Below, piece by piece: positions 1 to 12,500 of a stretch of DNA of 64,000 nt (positions are counted from its first letter, which is position 1; each line of letters starts with the position of its first letter). Source of the DNA: Macrocystis pyrifera (lineage: Eukaryota; Sar; Phaeophyceae; Laminariales; Laminariaceae); the NCBI GenBank assembly GCA_031763025.1, contig JASSKH010000014.1, positions 10,034,563 through 10,098,562 on the forward strand, given 5' to 3'. Position numbers and translations under genes: made by a program. Below the pieces are notes generated by a model. The model did no database searches. It saw only the letters and a program-made list of their open reading frames with translations, and was not told the origin of the DNA.

Positions 1-1625
1 AAAACCGACCGACATTTTCGGGTTTTCACCGACAACTGTTCGGTTTCGGCGTCGGGTTGCTTTTATTTTGTAAACCGAAACCGACCGACTTTTCTGGCGA
101 AAAATCGAAAACCAACCGAGGCCATTTCCTCCACTGCACTGGTCGACCGTGAAATACTCATATTTTTTTCGAGCCTTTGACAAGTTTCAAATTTTGAAGG
201 AGTCATTGGTCATTCCATACATGGGAAACCCGGGCGGACCATAGATCGTGCTTGGCCAAAGTACGGAATGTTCGGGTTTAGCCAGGAAAGGCAGCCAGGA
301 ACCTGGATTCGACCGGGACTTTTGTCGCGGCTTCACTACGTAACCCTAAAAAATGCGTTGGTGTTGGGCCGTATTTTCAAAGCCAACGTTTGGTCAAGGG
401 TCGGGGGTTTTATTTTATGTATTTGTATAGATTGGACTCGAGAAATAGTCGAAAATGCGTACAAAGTGTATGGTGATACAAGGGTTATGCTGCTGATGCA
501 CTGCTCTTCTTTCTCTCTCTTCTTTTACGCTGGTTTCGATGGGTTTTCGTTATATTTTAAATTGTGAGGCGTTATAGTGGGACGTACGTAAACTGCCAAC
601 ATCTTGGAATCCTGGCACCTCCCTCGAGCCAAAAGAGATGTGCTGCGAGGACCAACCGCTGCCGTACTGCCAGTAGATATTGACCCTGTACCGAGCGAGC
701 CCTGCGGATTGTGGTACTCGTGCCGACATACTCGAATCGTGATGACTTATGGTACGAGTTGGGTATTGACAGGAGCGCGCGTGTCTTCTGTGCTCGCCGC
801 CGGCATCCCTGTCCGTTCGTGCGCTCTCGCTGGTGTGGAGCGTTGTCGCTTGCGAGAGAGTTTCTCCTCACTTGTGCCGTTGATTGTATTTGTCGCGCAA
901 TATATCATGCCACCCATGGCTATGACTCTTTTCTGTCGCGAAATATTTCGTCGCTCGGTATGGCTCTTTCCAGTGTCCTGTGCACCAGTACGTTCATATC
1001 AAAGCACAAACTGTTGGTATTTTAGCACTTAACCAAAGGATGAAGGAATCCTTCCACAGAGTACCTCTGTCTCCGCTGCCTAGCGGTGCAGTAGTTGTTC
1101 GTGCTTTGTTTTGCGGGGTGCGATTCCAAAAATGCTGACGTTTTTCGTGGTCGCGAATTGCACGCCGAATGGACGTCGCGTGGCGGGTTCTCTTGTTGTT
1201 TGCGCGTACCTATCACACATAGAACACACATAGGTACTTCCTTGATCTGTGTCCTCGCGAATCGTTTGTCGAGGACTACTATTACTAAAGCAGCACGGCA
1301 GTAGCACCAGTACGGCAGCGGTAGCACCAGTGGCAGCAGCACCAAAAGTACGAGCAGCAGCGTGATTTACTCCTGGTGTGTGATGTCTGATGTTTATGAC
1401 GAGGGAATACACTACTGATTTACTATATAATATTAATAGTAATCATTATCAAATAAGTTGTTTCAAGGTACAGTAGTAGGGGTGTGCCTGTTTTTTTAGT
1501 TCGTCATGGGGTTTTGATCACTATTATATTACTATGATATTTTATGCACCGTAGTAGTGCCGTACAAGCTGCGGTTTGTAGTTTCGTGAGGCGTACGTAC
1601 GTCTCACAAACGCCTTCCTAAGAGT
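1..1625. other. no gene recognised
   Basis: The first 180 bases are rich in ACCGACCG and AAACCG words, which read as a small direct and inverted repeat. The open frames between about 570 and 1,410 overlap on both strands and show no family motif, so I do not call them genes. The stretch 1,270-1,370 is rich in AGCAGCAC/GTAGCACCAG words of microsatellite type. Confidence 0.4.
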
Positions 1626-1629
1626 TCAC

Positions 1630-1873
1630 ACCTCGGGCAGATCAACTACAGATAGATCATCTACTGTAGAGCCGCACCTGTTGCTATGAGATGCTGTGCA
1701 GGATCTGTCTAGTACATATCCTATCCAGGAAACAAGCCCTAGACTATGGACTATATGTCTCCCACTCGACAACGTGAGCTACTGCTCGTAAATCATACAG
1801 ATCATACAGAGCAGGGATTTATCTGCCCTGAAATATCTGGATAATGAGGCGGGAATCGATGAGTCTGTCCGAG
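1630..1873. repeat. family C inverted-repeat element
   Basis: Begins near a CACACCTCGG-CAGATCA end and closes near a TCTGTCCGAGG end. The inside carries AGATCATCTA words and a GATTTATCTGCCCTGAAA block that recurs in the other copies. The matching ends suggest a non-autonomous DNA element; borders are approximate. Confidence 0.5.
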
Positions 1874-2263
1874 GTCTGGAACGGTTTGATTGTTTGTTAA
1901 CGAAACCCCTTCCTCTATCCTCTATCCGACACTCTGTCGACGATGGTGATGATGCTGCTGCATGCCTACAATCGTAGCGAGAGCGCTCGTAATCGTTCAA
2001 GCCCTAAATCTCCTCAAGAGGCCAGACAACTTGCCATCGTTCGTGCCATTTGCTACCAGTCTGGCCGAGAACATGGTGCCTTTTTGGTATTGTGTGGATC
2101 TATCAAACGGGTATAATATTCCCGGCCAGACTGATACGTATATACCTAGTATTAGACTACTTGCTTCATGAACGAGCACTTTTACATCGTTGGCCTTAAC
2201 GCTGTTTCGTGCCGCAGAGATGAAGGTTCAAGCTCGGAAGGTAGTGTTATTATTAATAATAAT

Positions 2264-2342
2264 AATCAGAACCTAATTTGATGGTGAAAACATAGGGGGA
2301 TACACGGCTGCTGGGAGCATCGCGGGTTTTGATTATTGTGCC
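2264..2342. mobile_element. family G short inverted-repeat element
   Basis: Starts with ATAATCAGAACC and closes with GGTTTTGATTATTG, an imperfect inverted repeat around an ACATAGGGGGATAC core. The same ends and core occur again near 50.9-51.0 kb. About 80 bp, with no coding capacity; MITE-like. Confidence 0.5.
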
Positions 2343-2689
2343 CTATGTGCCATGAGCCGTAATACTGCTGTAAAGCGTTGACAGCAGTACGTAGAGCTTA
2401 CCGCTTGCCAACATGCCCCTGGGATATATATTCATCGTTTCGTGTTGACATCAGAGTCCGAGGATTGTACTTCCGGCCTGAGTGGGTACGGGGTATCCGA
2501 GGAATTATTCGGCGCACACCATGTGTATCAATGCTACGACTGTGTAGGAGACGAAGAGACACGGAGGACTACTGCTTTAGCCCTAAACAGTCAGTGATTC
2601 AATGGTTGATCGGGTTGGGATTGGGGTTAGGGTACACAACAAGAGCAAGTGGCTTGTCAAATCATTTTCTCGAATAGGTCGGAAAGCTA

Positions 2690-2948
2690 TAATACCTCTT
2701 CAAAGATCGATAATTTCGTAGCTATTGGATTCCTGATCTGTATGATCTGTATGATCTAGCTCATGTTGCCGGGTGGGAGCCGTAGAGTCTGCGTGATCCA
2801 GCACATGTTTCCTGAGTTGGATCTGTACTGCAGTATGCAGATCCTGCACAACCCCTCATAATGACAGGTGAGGAACTACGGTAGATGATCAGCAGATTAT
2901 CTATCCGATCTGTAGATGATCTGCAGATGATCTGTCCGCGGTGTGACG
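2690..2948. repeat. family C inverted-repeat element, reversed
   Basis: Holds GATCTAGCTCATGTT, GGATCTGTACT, several AGATGATCTG words and a GATCTGTCCGCGGTGTGA end. The block GCCGGGTGGGAGCCGTA also occurs in the copy near 30.0 kb. Confidence 0.5.
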
Positions 2949-4465
2949 TGATTGTATTATGGCAAGCAGTGATGCCGTGATGGTGTTATGTCTTCAACGA
3001 TGCAGACTGCTACCGTGAAGCTATACGGGATATGAGCTATGGCAGTTTTTACGGTCTTATCATAAGCCCATAGCAGTGGAGGTCCCAGAAACATCCGTAT
3101 GGTAGGCTGATCTGGGCTGAAAGAATAATCGCGTTGAAAATTGAACTCTTGAATTTTCATACAAGTATATATTCAACTTGAGTCGTGCAGGAATGGCTAA
3201 ATGGCCACCAAAAGTACTACATGAGTGATAGATGGACCACCCTCATTCTGCCTTTTTGCCGCGTGCTACGATTCAGTATACCTGGTATAGGTAATAGGTA
3301 TGCACCTAGGGTTTCCTATTGTCACTAAGGCTTTTGACTTGATGAGAGCTGTGTACCTTTTGCTGAAACGAACGATTTTGAGATGAACATTAAAGTGCCT
3401 CCCGATGAAACGTGCTTGGCGTACATAGAGCCGTAGAAATGTAATATAGGGGGGAAGACTGTACTCGATGTCATGCATGCCCGTAGTCATACGAGTGCCT
3501 ACTACGATTTTCACCGTTATGATGCTGGACCACGATTGCGAATATGATCGTCACACGTCTCACTCACTCGCACGTGAGAAAGCGGGCGCGGGTGGGCGGT
3601 CGGTGGGGCGGTGGGCGGACATTCCCCTAGTGTGGAGCGGGAAACTTCACAAGTAAACGAAAGCTCCCACCCGCACATCTAAACTTGACACGTTTATATA
3701 GTGGTGTTAGATATTCTTATGGCTGAAGTTGCCCCGCGCCCGTCCCCTGTCCCCTTCTCAACATCCAGATTGGATGTCTACCAGAGGGCATGAATTCTGG
3801 TAACTTTGATGGACCAGATATCACATTAGAGCGTACTTGGCATAGCGCTGCGTTTTTTTTTCTGCTGAACGAGATGTTTTAATTATGCTGGTGCATAAAT
3901 TGGCCCAAAATGACCACAAGGTGTTGTCGGTTTTGGTGTTTTGTTGTTGGTTTCACATTGAGTTACTGCCGCGACCTTGTCCATTATAACAAGACAGGCT
4001 CGTTCGCAGTGTATTATTGCCGCAAACCTTGTTATTATCACGGAGATACGTATGCAGACTCCGAAAAGTGCAGCAGCAGTTACCACAGCAGTCGTGTCTG
4101 AATTGTAGCTGTACAGTAGTCGTGTCCGGCACTGGCAGCGTTGGCATACAGATAGCACTCCTGATAGCAACGCTGCCGTAGCGAGGCATCTTGCGGCACC
4201 AGTGCCGATACGGGGGTGTTTTGCGGCGGTGGTGACCTGAGTAGCTACTGTCTTATCCCGGGACCGTATTGATAGCACAGCAGTGGCATGCCATACACCA
4301 GCATGACTTACATGATTCTCGCGCTTGACACATGTCTCTTCTTTGTGTGTGTTTGTGCGAAAGGTCTCTTGCTGGCTGTTAATAGTCACCCTGTAACCCC
4401 GACTGACGTCGTTTTTTCGTTCGTTTTCCTACCTTCCGATAGACACCTTGTACCGTTTCTGTGTT
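2949..4465. other. no gene recognised
   Basis: Several open frames overlap on both strands here, including a 168-codon minus-strand frame at 3,883-4,389. They are low in complexity, lack any motif I know and show no splice-consistent neighbours. I see nothing firm in this stretch. Confidence 0.4.
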
Positions 4466-4470
4466 TAGTA

Positions 4471-4840
4471 GGGGGTGTACTCTGGGCTACCCGGGTACCT
4501 CACCTGATTGTGTTGGTCTTGGCCGGGTAGGCACCCGGGTGCTTTTCCAACAATGTGTTTGGCAGGGGGTGTACTCTGGGCTACCCGGGTACCTCACCTG
4601 ATTATGTTGGTCTTGGCCGGGAAGGTACCCGGGTGTTTTTTCAACAATGTGTTTGGCAGGGGGTGTACTCTGGGCTACCCGGGTACCTCACCTGATTATG
4701 TTGGTCTTGGCCGGGTAGGTACCCGTGTGCTTTTTCAACAATGTGTTTGGTAGGTGTGGTGTGTATTCTGGGCTAGCCGGGCACCTTGCCTGGTTATGTT
4801 GGTCATACCTGAGTAGATACCCGGGAACATCCAGGCGTTA
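4471..4840 (+). repeat. 94-bp tandem repeat, four copies
   Basis: GGGGGTGTACTCTGGGCTA recurs at 4,471, 4,565 and 4,659, a period of 94 bp. A more divergent fourth copy starts near 4,751. Each unit also contains two inverted ACCCGGGT words. The open frame across it is a by-product of the repeat. Confidence 0.85.
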
Positions 4841-5265
4841 TACCCTGCTACACACACCCTTGAAGACCTGAAAACTACAGCATTAGTCCTAGCCTCTACA
4901 GGCCTATCCACACCAACATGAGACATGAGGCATTGTCGTGCTGTTCGCACGTTTGCGTCTGCTGTGCTCGCGTAGCTGTGAGCGAGACTGTGCGGCAGGC
5001 CAGTGAGTGAGCACTGCACTTGCTTCGCCTGCGTGAGTGTTGATGCACATCTAGGGTCAGATCTCCCGTCCGTGCGCCCTTCCGTCGACATGGAGAACGG
5101 CCATGGATTCCGACCTTGCAATGAAAATGCCATATTCGCCCCGCTTTCGTGGCGACAGGCTATCATAGTACTGTAGTACAACTACTATTTAATACGCAGC
5201 ACTACTGTAGGTTCAGACAGCGAGCCAATACAGCCACTGGGAACTACATTACAACAACCGCTGCT

Positions 5266-5287
5266 GCTGCTGCTGCTGCTGCTGCTT
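5266..5287 (+). repeat. CTG trinucleotide microsatellite
   Basis: About seven CTG units in a row, outside any recognised exon. Confidence 0.8.
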
Positions 5288-5392
5288 GATGTTGTGTCCG
5301 GTATAAGACGAGTGTGTACTGGTACATACGAAAGCAGCTTGGTTTCTAATCACCGGTCGATGAACCCGACTCCACGCTTCCACACATCTCAG

Positions 5393-5660
5393 TCGGACAG
5401 GTCACGGCCTACTTGCAGATCACCTATGATACATGCCTCCGTTTGCGGCTGCTAGATATTCCTTGGAAGGGCTGTATCATACAGATCCATCCCACCAGGC
5501 GAACGAACACGTGGGCAAGACCCGTGGCGTACAGATCCCGCGCAGCACAACAGGATCCGCAGTAGATCGTGCAGCTCGTTTAGATCAGGGGTCTGTTTGC
5601 CCCGAAAGATCGATATCAATATATGGGGATCATCTGTCTGATCTGTCGAATGTGTAAAGT
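5393..5660. repeat. family C inverted-repeat element, divergent
   Basis: Opens with CAGTCGGACAGGTCA and closes with GATCTGTCTGATCTGTCGAA. Inside are the TTTGCCCCGAAAGATCGAT block and a CACGTGGGCAAGACCCGTG block shared with the copy near 23.1 kb. Confidence 0.5.
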
Positions 5661-5856
5661 GTACAGCAGCTTCATTCAGCCCAACGGCAACGTAATACCT
5701 ACTATGTGTATGAATTACGTAGGGGGGTTCGCCGCGGCGGACTGACGCCCGCCTGCGGCTCCGCGCACGCCCGCATTGACCGTGGAAGGTACCAGGCATG
5801 ATGTACGTAAGCCGAGGCCGCATAAGAGCAACTGTACTGCCATACGGTGTGTACTG

Positions 5857-5950
5857 TTACGGGGAGCCATGAGAGTAAATAGGACCTACGGTACACACAA
5901 CCTATATTTTCACCTTTTTTTGTAACAATAGTTGGTCCTATTTACTGTTA
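5857..5950. mobile_element. family A MITE, 3' end lost
   Basis: Left arm TTACGGGGAGCCAT plus the AGGACCTACGGTA and GTTGGTCCTATTTACT blocks of family A. The right tip is missing. First of three copies lying head to tail. Confidence 0.7.
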
Positions 5951-5953
5951 ATA

Positions 5954-6058
5954 TTACGGGGGACCGTAGTAAATGGGACCAAATTTTGTTGATAAAAATA
6001 GGGAAATATATATGTTTTTGTGTGTACCGTGGGTCCTATTTACTATGGACCCCCGTCA
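5954..6058. mobile_element. family A MITE
   Basis: Inverted arms TTACGGGGGACC and GGACCCCCGT-A flank an AT-rich core. Bounded by TA on both sides; the right TA is shared with the next copy. Confidence 0.8.
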
Positions 6059-6060
6059 TA

Positions 6061-6165
6061 TTACGGGGGTCCATAGTTAACAGGACCAAATATTGTCAGA
6101 AAAAAATAGATGAATATGTAGGTTTTATGTATACCATAGGTCCTGTTAACTATGGACCCTCGTAA
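6061..6165. mobile_element. family A MITE
   Basis: Arms TTACGGGGGTCCATAG and CTATGGACCCTCGTAA, bounded by TA. It directly abuts the previous copy through a single TA, so the two appear to have inserted side by side. Confidence 0.8.
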
Positions 6166-6334
6166 TATGAACACCTAGGGATTGCGGTACCTGTTACTTT
6201 TTATACCGCGGTGTTTTTATATTGACGTCAAGAACGTCCGACATTGACCGCTGACACTGATCCATCCCCCCCGCACGTCGTCTACCGTTACTTGTTACCG
6301 TTGCGCTTTCGTCCCGTTTTGCTTTTGTCGAGAG

Positions 6335-6597
6335 AAGGAAGCGCTTCTGAAGGGGGAAAGGGGGAGTCGGCCCATGGTGAGGGGGGGGGGGGGAGGGGAA
6401 GGGGAGGGGCAGGAGGGATACGACGGGAATATGCTTACGCTTGTAGATTACTACAACAACCAGTACGTGGGAATGATTGGCATCGGATCGCCACCTCAGT
6501 ATCTTTCGGTTGTGATGGATACTGGATCCAGCGATCTGTGGATACCCGGCATGGGATGCACCGCGTGCGGGAACCACGCGACCTTCGACGGATCCAT
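6335..6597 (+). CDS. protease exon with first catalytic Asp
   Basis: Encodes a possible propeptide stretch (EKEALLKGERGSRP), a glycine run, then LVDYYNNQYVGMIGIGSPPQ and DTGSSDLWIP. The catalytic Asp codon is at 6518-6520. The donor is AT|GTGAGT, phase 2. The 3' border is firm. The 5' border is a guess: two overlapping AG acceptors at 6331-6334 follow a pyrimidine-rich stretch, and an in-frame ATG at 6374 is the alternative start. Confidence 0.75.
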
Positions 6598-9500
6598 GTG
6601 AGTCAGTAAGCCAGCCGCCTGCTCTTCATATGCGAGACGCTATATACCAGTTCTACCCTTGCCGGTACCGCTGCTGCAACCGCTATATGCTGCTAACTCG
6701 AATTACACTGCTGTGGACAGCAATATATGTTTCGCCTTTGGTATTCATAGTTATACTCTAACGGTGCTTGCATTGCTGTTCAGCGTGATATTCCACACGT
6801 CGAGAGGGTGGATGGTGGGTACCCGCCAGCAGGAACACTACTGTAGCAATGGTTCCTCTCGCATAGTGCCGGTATGTATGTCCCAGCCAACAATACCGGC
6901 ACTAAGTATAGCGGTAACCGGCACTATTTACTCCGCACACTGCCACGCTAGCTGTTATTAGTATTACGGGGGACCATAGTAAATGGGACCAAAATTTGTT
7001 CGTAAAAAAAAGGTAAATTATACAGGTTTTTGTGCGTACCATAGTCATATTTACTATGCTCCCCCGTAATGGTTCGTCCCATCTGTACCAAGCGATTTCA
7101 CAGGCGCTCTACGAGCGGGCACCTACCTTCCTGATCGCTGGTTTATGGAACCGCGCTCCCTGGTGGGGAGTGTTGAGCGATTCGGAGTACACGCGACGCA
7201 CACGCCCGGTATTAAACATATATACCCGGCAGGTACATTTTTTCGGTTGTGTCATTCGAGTGACTCTCTTTAACTTACTGCTGTGAGGGGGTTAACTCTT
7301 TTTAGTACCGCAGTCCCGTTTTGGGGACAGATCACTTGGAATTAGAATGGTTTGTCCCCAAATCGGGACTGCGGTACCAGAGGGGTCAAAGCGTCGTTTT
7401 GGTCACTTTTTCTGCACGGGGAGTGTATTCCTGATGAAACAAACCCCTCTTGTTGCTATTACGGGGGTCCATAGTTAATAGGACCTATGGTATACATAAA
7501 AACCTATATATTTAACTATTTTTACTAACAATATTTGGTCCTATTTACTATGGTCCCCCGTAATACGTACCGGAAAATTAAATCCCACACTAATTCCAAG
7601 TAGATATTACCCCGAAAACGTTGGTCCAGTTTCGAAAGGGAGTAGTAAGACCAACTATTTTGGGAAATTATTTTCTGAGCTCTCAGAGCTGGGGTTTTAG
7701 GCCGAACATACACGCGTTTCACTCGGCGGGAAAGCCAAAAACACCGATGGCCTCCTCAAAATGCTCCCCGTAGTTTTTTGCGAGCTTTCAGGAACAATTT
7801 CCCGTTTCTCCAGAGTCCTGATTTTAATTTTGGAGCAGCCAATCACTTTTCTCTGGAGGGTCAGAAATAAGGCTGTTGTTCAGAACTGGGGCCGGAAATA
7901 GCGGATCTTCGAAGATTTTTGATGAAAAATCACGATGTCCTCAGAACTGGAAATATCGACGAACAGTCCAACTATGGCTCTGGAGGAACGGAAAAATGCT
8001 CGAGAAAGCTCTCGGAAAACTGAGGGGAGCATCCTGAGGTGTCTACCGGTGTTTTTGACAGTCCCGTCGAGTAAATCGCCGGTTTTCGGCAAAAAAAAGC
8101 CCGTTCTGAGACCCCTTAAAAAATTCCCATATTAGTTGGTCCAAGTGCAAGATCGTAATCAGTACGAAGAAAAATAATTGCAATTTCGTTGTGACCGACG
8201 GATTTGCCCGTGCATGTCAAACCCCCGCGAAAGGGCTGATTTCTAGCGACACGCGATCGTCAGGGGACATCCGCGGTTCATCCCCAGTTTTACCCCCCTC
8301 TGTATATATATATGGATGTGCCGGTAGACATGAACGATATGCAAAAGCGAGCGTATATATACGTAGTTTTCATTCGTCCGTCGTTCCCACGCTAATTCCA
8401 AGTAAATTTTCCCTACGTACTTGGGTGCAGTTCTAATTTGATCGGGAATATAATATCCGTTTGATGTCCACATCGGGGCCCAAGCAGGTACTATATTCCC
8501 GGCCAGAGTCATCGGAGGGGTTTTTTGGTCAACGGCGACCGTTTTTTGTATTTTGTTCAAGTATTTTTTTTGTTTTGGAATCATCCGGCGGATTGTGGGA
8601 AAAAAAGCCTGAGCTCCACCGACTTCCGTCCACATGTGAAATATATATTTTTTGTGTGGTAAACAGTTCGAGCAGTTTCAGCCTGAGCACTGAAGGCAGC
8701 GGGAGCGCGGTGGAGCCTAAAATGTTCGAGGTGGACTACGGCAGCGGAAGTGTTTTGGGCATGGAGGGGTCGGATGACGTCACTCTCGCCGGCCTGGGGC
8801 TGTCGCAAGTGCTCTTCGGCCTCGTCATCTACGAGGACCAGCAGGTGACGAGAGTGGCGAATGGACGGAGCGGCGTCTGGCCGCCTTGTCTGCACCTTTC
8901 AACCGGTGATGTATGGCCTCTGGAGCGAGAAAATGATTGAGGGTCACATAGTGTACGAGACGAACGGAGGCAAACCCTAACCCCCCCTCATCCAATCAGA
9001 CCAGCCCTCATCCCTGACCCGAAGGCCAATCAGGCCAAATGTCGAATTATTAGTAGTTGCGAGCTCGTCTGGGCCTCTGGAGGCATCCATCCATATTAGG
9101 AATGTCCGACGTCGCGGGTTGAAAGGTGGTGCGGCAGTGGGCGTCCCGAGGTACATGGCACACTGCGGATCGCCGAAACGAGCATGTTGCGGGTGTCTGC
9201 AGAAGGAATTGCGGAAGCCTGAGCTCGATTATCGGATTGGACACCATGTTACGGAGTACAGAGTCAAACTGGGCAGACATCATCCAAACTGCTTCTTGAC
9301 TTCTGGCTTCTGGCTTCTTGACTATTAATAGACACTGCTTTTGCCTGTAGTGGGCATTTATTTAGCCTTTTGGTCTAGGCGGGGGATATGCTGATTTGGC
9401 CACCGTAAGTCCCGTTTTTTTTTTTTTTTAATCTTGGGTGCTCTTTAACACGTGGAATCCACTGGTGTGTGTTCAGGTATGCATGCGACAAACAAACCTG

Positions 9501-12500
9501 CTGGGGACGTACGTACATCACCGTGTAAAAAGAGACTCTTGTCTTTTTGTGCCTGACGGTGCTTCTGCGAATCCTCCTGTCTAACCGATTGAGGTGATGA
9601 ATACATATTCATCCTGAGAAATTTCTGTTAGATTGTGATCGGGAACAAATATGACGAGTAAAAATACTGTAATATAGAAGTTTTTGTGTGTATGATGGGC
9701 TCTGATTACGATGGTCCCCCGTAGCCTTGAAACCTCAACTCTTTCGTTGATCTTGCTGTTGTTACAGCAGTCTGTCTTAGTTGTGCTCATAGATTCACTT
9801 TCAAAGACGTTCGGGCGTGGCATGACCCCCCTGCCGTTCGCCGCTCTGTCTCCCTCGTGCCTCCCCAGATCCGAAGCTTCATGATGGACGGCATCGCGGG
9901 ACTCGCGTTCTCGGGGCTTAGCATGGTGACCTCACCGACTCTGTTGGAGATTCTTCACCGAGACCACCCGGAAGTACCCAACATCTTCAGCGTCTACCTC
10001 TCGTGCGACCCTTCCGACACGTGAGTTCTTTTCGGTCTGGTCGAAGATAATATTGACGAGAGGGCGGCGGTTTGACCCCTTTTGGCTGACAGCCCCCACA
10101 CACTAAAAATGGGACGTTTAGGCCGAAAGATGGTTTGACGCGTCAAACGATGACAGGAGACCACCGTTTGAGTTTTGACCTCTTTGTATATGTATCCAAG
10201 CCGAAGTAGCAAATATGCCAGGAGACTGCGGTTTGACCCCTTGGCTGGTCGGGCCCCACATAAAAATCAAGATAGTAAATCAATAAGCTAGGAGACCGCG
10301 GTTTGACACCCACCGTGACTGACGACCCCGTACGCTAAAACTATTGTAGTAAGCTAGCTAATATGCTACGTAGGTGACCGCGGTTTGACCCGATGACCGA
10401 CCCCCCCTGCACTGAAACGACAGTAGTATAGTAAGCAAATATGCTACGAACGAGACCGCGGTTTGACCCCGTAACGGACGGTCCCCTACACTGAAACTAC
10501 CATAGCAAGCTAGCATGCTAGGAGACCGCGGTTTGACCCCGTGACTGACCGCCCCCTACAACATAATTACGGCAGTATAATACGGCAAACTAATATGGTA
10601 GGAGACCACGGTTCGACGCCTTGACTGACCGCTCGCATATATACACTAGAGCTAGTGCAGTAAGCTATTACTGCGGTGTCATAAGACATCGGACCGCGCG
10701 ACACCAATACCTGATACACTGCTTGTTTTGATTTTTTCGGCCTGATTGCATTGTGATCATGTCCCTCGTACACACTCGCCTTTCTTTTTTTCTGGAAACC
10801 CCGTTTGGCGTCGTTTTTTTCCTGTCCCATGCCCCCTGTCCCCTGCTCTCTACATTCACTGGAAACCCCGTTCGGCGTCGGTTGCGGCTGTCCCCTGTCT
10901 CTTTATTTTTGCCTCTTTGTTAACCCCTCGTTCTGCTAGGGAGAATCCTAGCCATATGCTTTTTGGGAGCTACGACCTCGATATTGTGGCGAAAAACGCT
11001 TCCTGGCACTACACTCCGGTCATCAGGCACTCGCACGGCCAGCTTCGGTACGCACCTCCCTCCCCGCCCTCCGCGGTGGTTGTTGCATTCGTGGACTTTT
11101 ATAGTGCAGCCGGCAGCATTTTTAGTGTTTGTTTTCGGACTTGAAAGCTTACACGTAAAGGCTTCACTTTTTTGTGCGAGTAGCGCGCGTGTTGTTGAGC
11201 TTGTGTTCGCGCGTGCACGCGTGCTTTTGATTGTTCTGCAATGCTATTGACTTTTGTGTGAGCTTTCACGCCTCTGTTGGTGCGGTCGGATGCTGCTCAT
11301 CGAGAGTTGGCGCCTTTTTTTGCTCTCTCCAGTGCCGTTCACTGATATCATAAAAAGTTTATCCATAACATACGAAGAATACCCATAGATGCGCTCTTTT
11401 GTTGAAGCCTGTTTTGTGACCGCAGGCTGTTACGGGTAGTTCTTTTTCGTTCAGGCAAAGGAGCTGAGTATATAATTGTCCTCATCATCATATTATTCGT
11501 GCATTACAGGGGAACATACAGTAGCAATCAGAACCATATATGCTTGGCGAAAACATTGGAGTATGTAGTTTTTTTTGGGGGGATATAATGGGTCCTCATT
11601 ATAAATACTATGGTTGCGTAGTGGTAGATATTTGTATGTACCTATTTCCTTTCGCTGATCGTTTTCTGTGCCTTTGGTTTTCGGGTCTGTACAGACTTTC
11701 AAAATATCTACGGCTGCTGATTCACAGGCCTTTGTTTTTTTTTTTTTTAGATGCCACAAAACGTCGTCGATTTTTGTAGCTCTCGTCACCCCCACATCCG
11801 AATGCCTATGAAGGGAAACCTCGTAGACTAAGCATATTACTTATACCGGTATATATATATATGTCCATGTACGTATATCATTCGTGTTCATGTACGTACC
11901 CATACGAAGTCCTTCCAAATATCCGTATCCCCGTACATAGATACTGGACGGTGAAGATGACGGGGATGAACGTGGTGACGAGCACTCCACTTCCCGTCAT
12001 GGACACCGCAGTGGACGCAGAGGAGGAGGTAGAGCTTCGGGAGGATGGGGAGGTGGGGGGAGAGGGGAGGCCTGATCAAGCGGACACCGGCGACGAACGT
12101 TACGAGATCCCTCTCTTCGGTGGCGGCACGGGCGAGGAGGATAACCTGTGTTCTTCTGGGTGCTACGCCATTGTCGACACTGGAACATCAGGTGAGCGTG
12201 CCGCCAAATTGCGTTAGATATCGTATCGAAAGTTTCGATATATTTCGATGTATCGAAAGTTCCGATATATCGAAATATCGAAAATTCGATATGTCGTACG
12301 CTCCCCCCAGCCTTCCGGTGTCAACGATGGCGTAGCACCCAGAAGGACACAGGTTATCGATACGGTATATCATTAGTATCGATATATGGAAATATCCAAA
12401 GTACTTTGACACCCTGACGCCCCCCCCCCCCCCCCCCCCCCCCCCCCCGCCCCCCCCTTCTTATCTGGGCAACAACGCCTCTTCGCTTTCGCAGCACAGT

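Larger units (their letters stand above)
6598..8666 (+). other. protease intron 1
   Basis: GT-AG intron of about 2.1 kb. It contains two family A elements and one family B element. The stretch 7,570-8,460 has overlapping frames on both strands and a CTAATTCCAAGTA word repeated at both ends, also used by family B; I see no gene in it. Confidence 0.6.

Noticed and set aside
3883-4389. 168-codon minus-strand frame
   Set aside because: Low-complexity Thr/Ala/Cys composition with overlapping frames on both strands and no family resemblance.
10060-10665. Evenly spaced repeats that might suggest a CRISPR array
   Set aside because: The spacers are themselves repeats of one another, no cas genes are present, and the block lies in a eukaryotic intron.
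12188-12412. Minus-strand frame containing a protease-like YAIVDTG
   Set aside because: It is the inverted copy of the neighbouring exon read in frame; no other protease segment accompanies it, so it is not a second gene.
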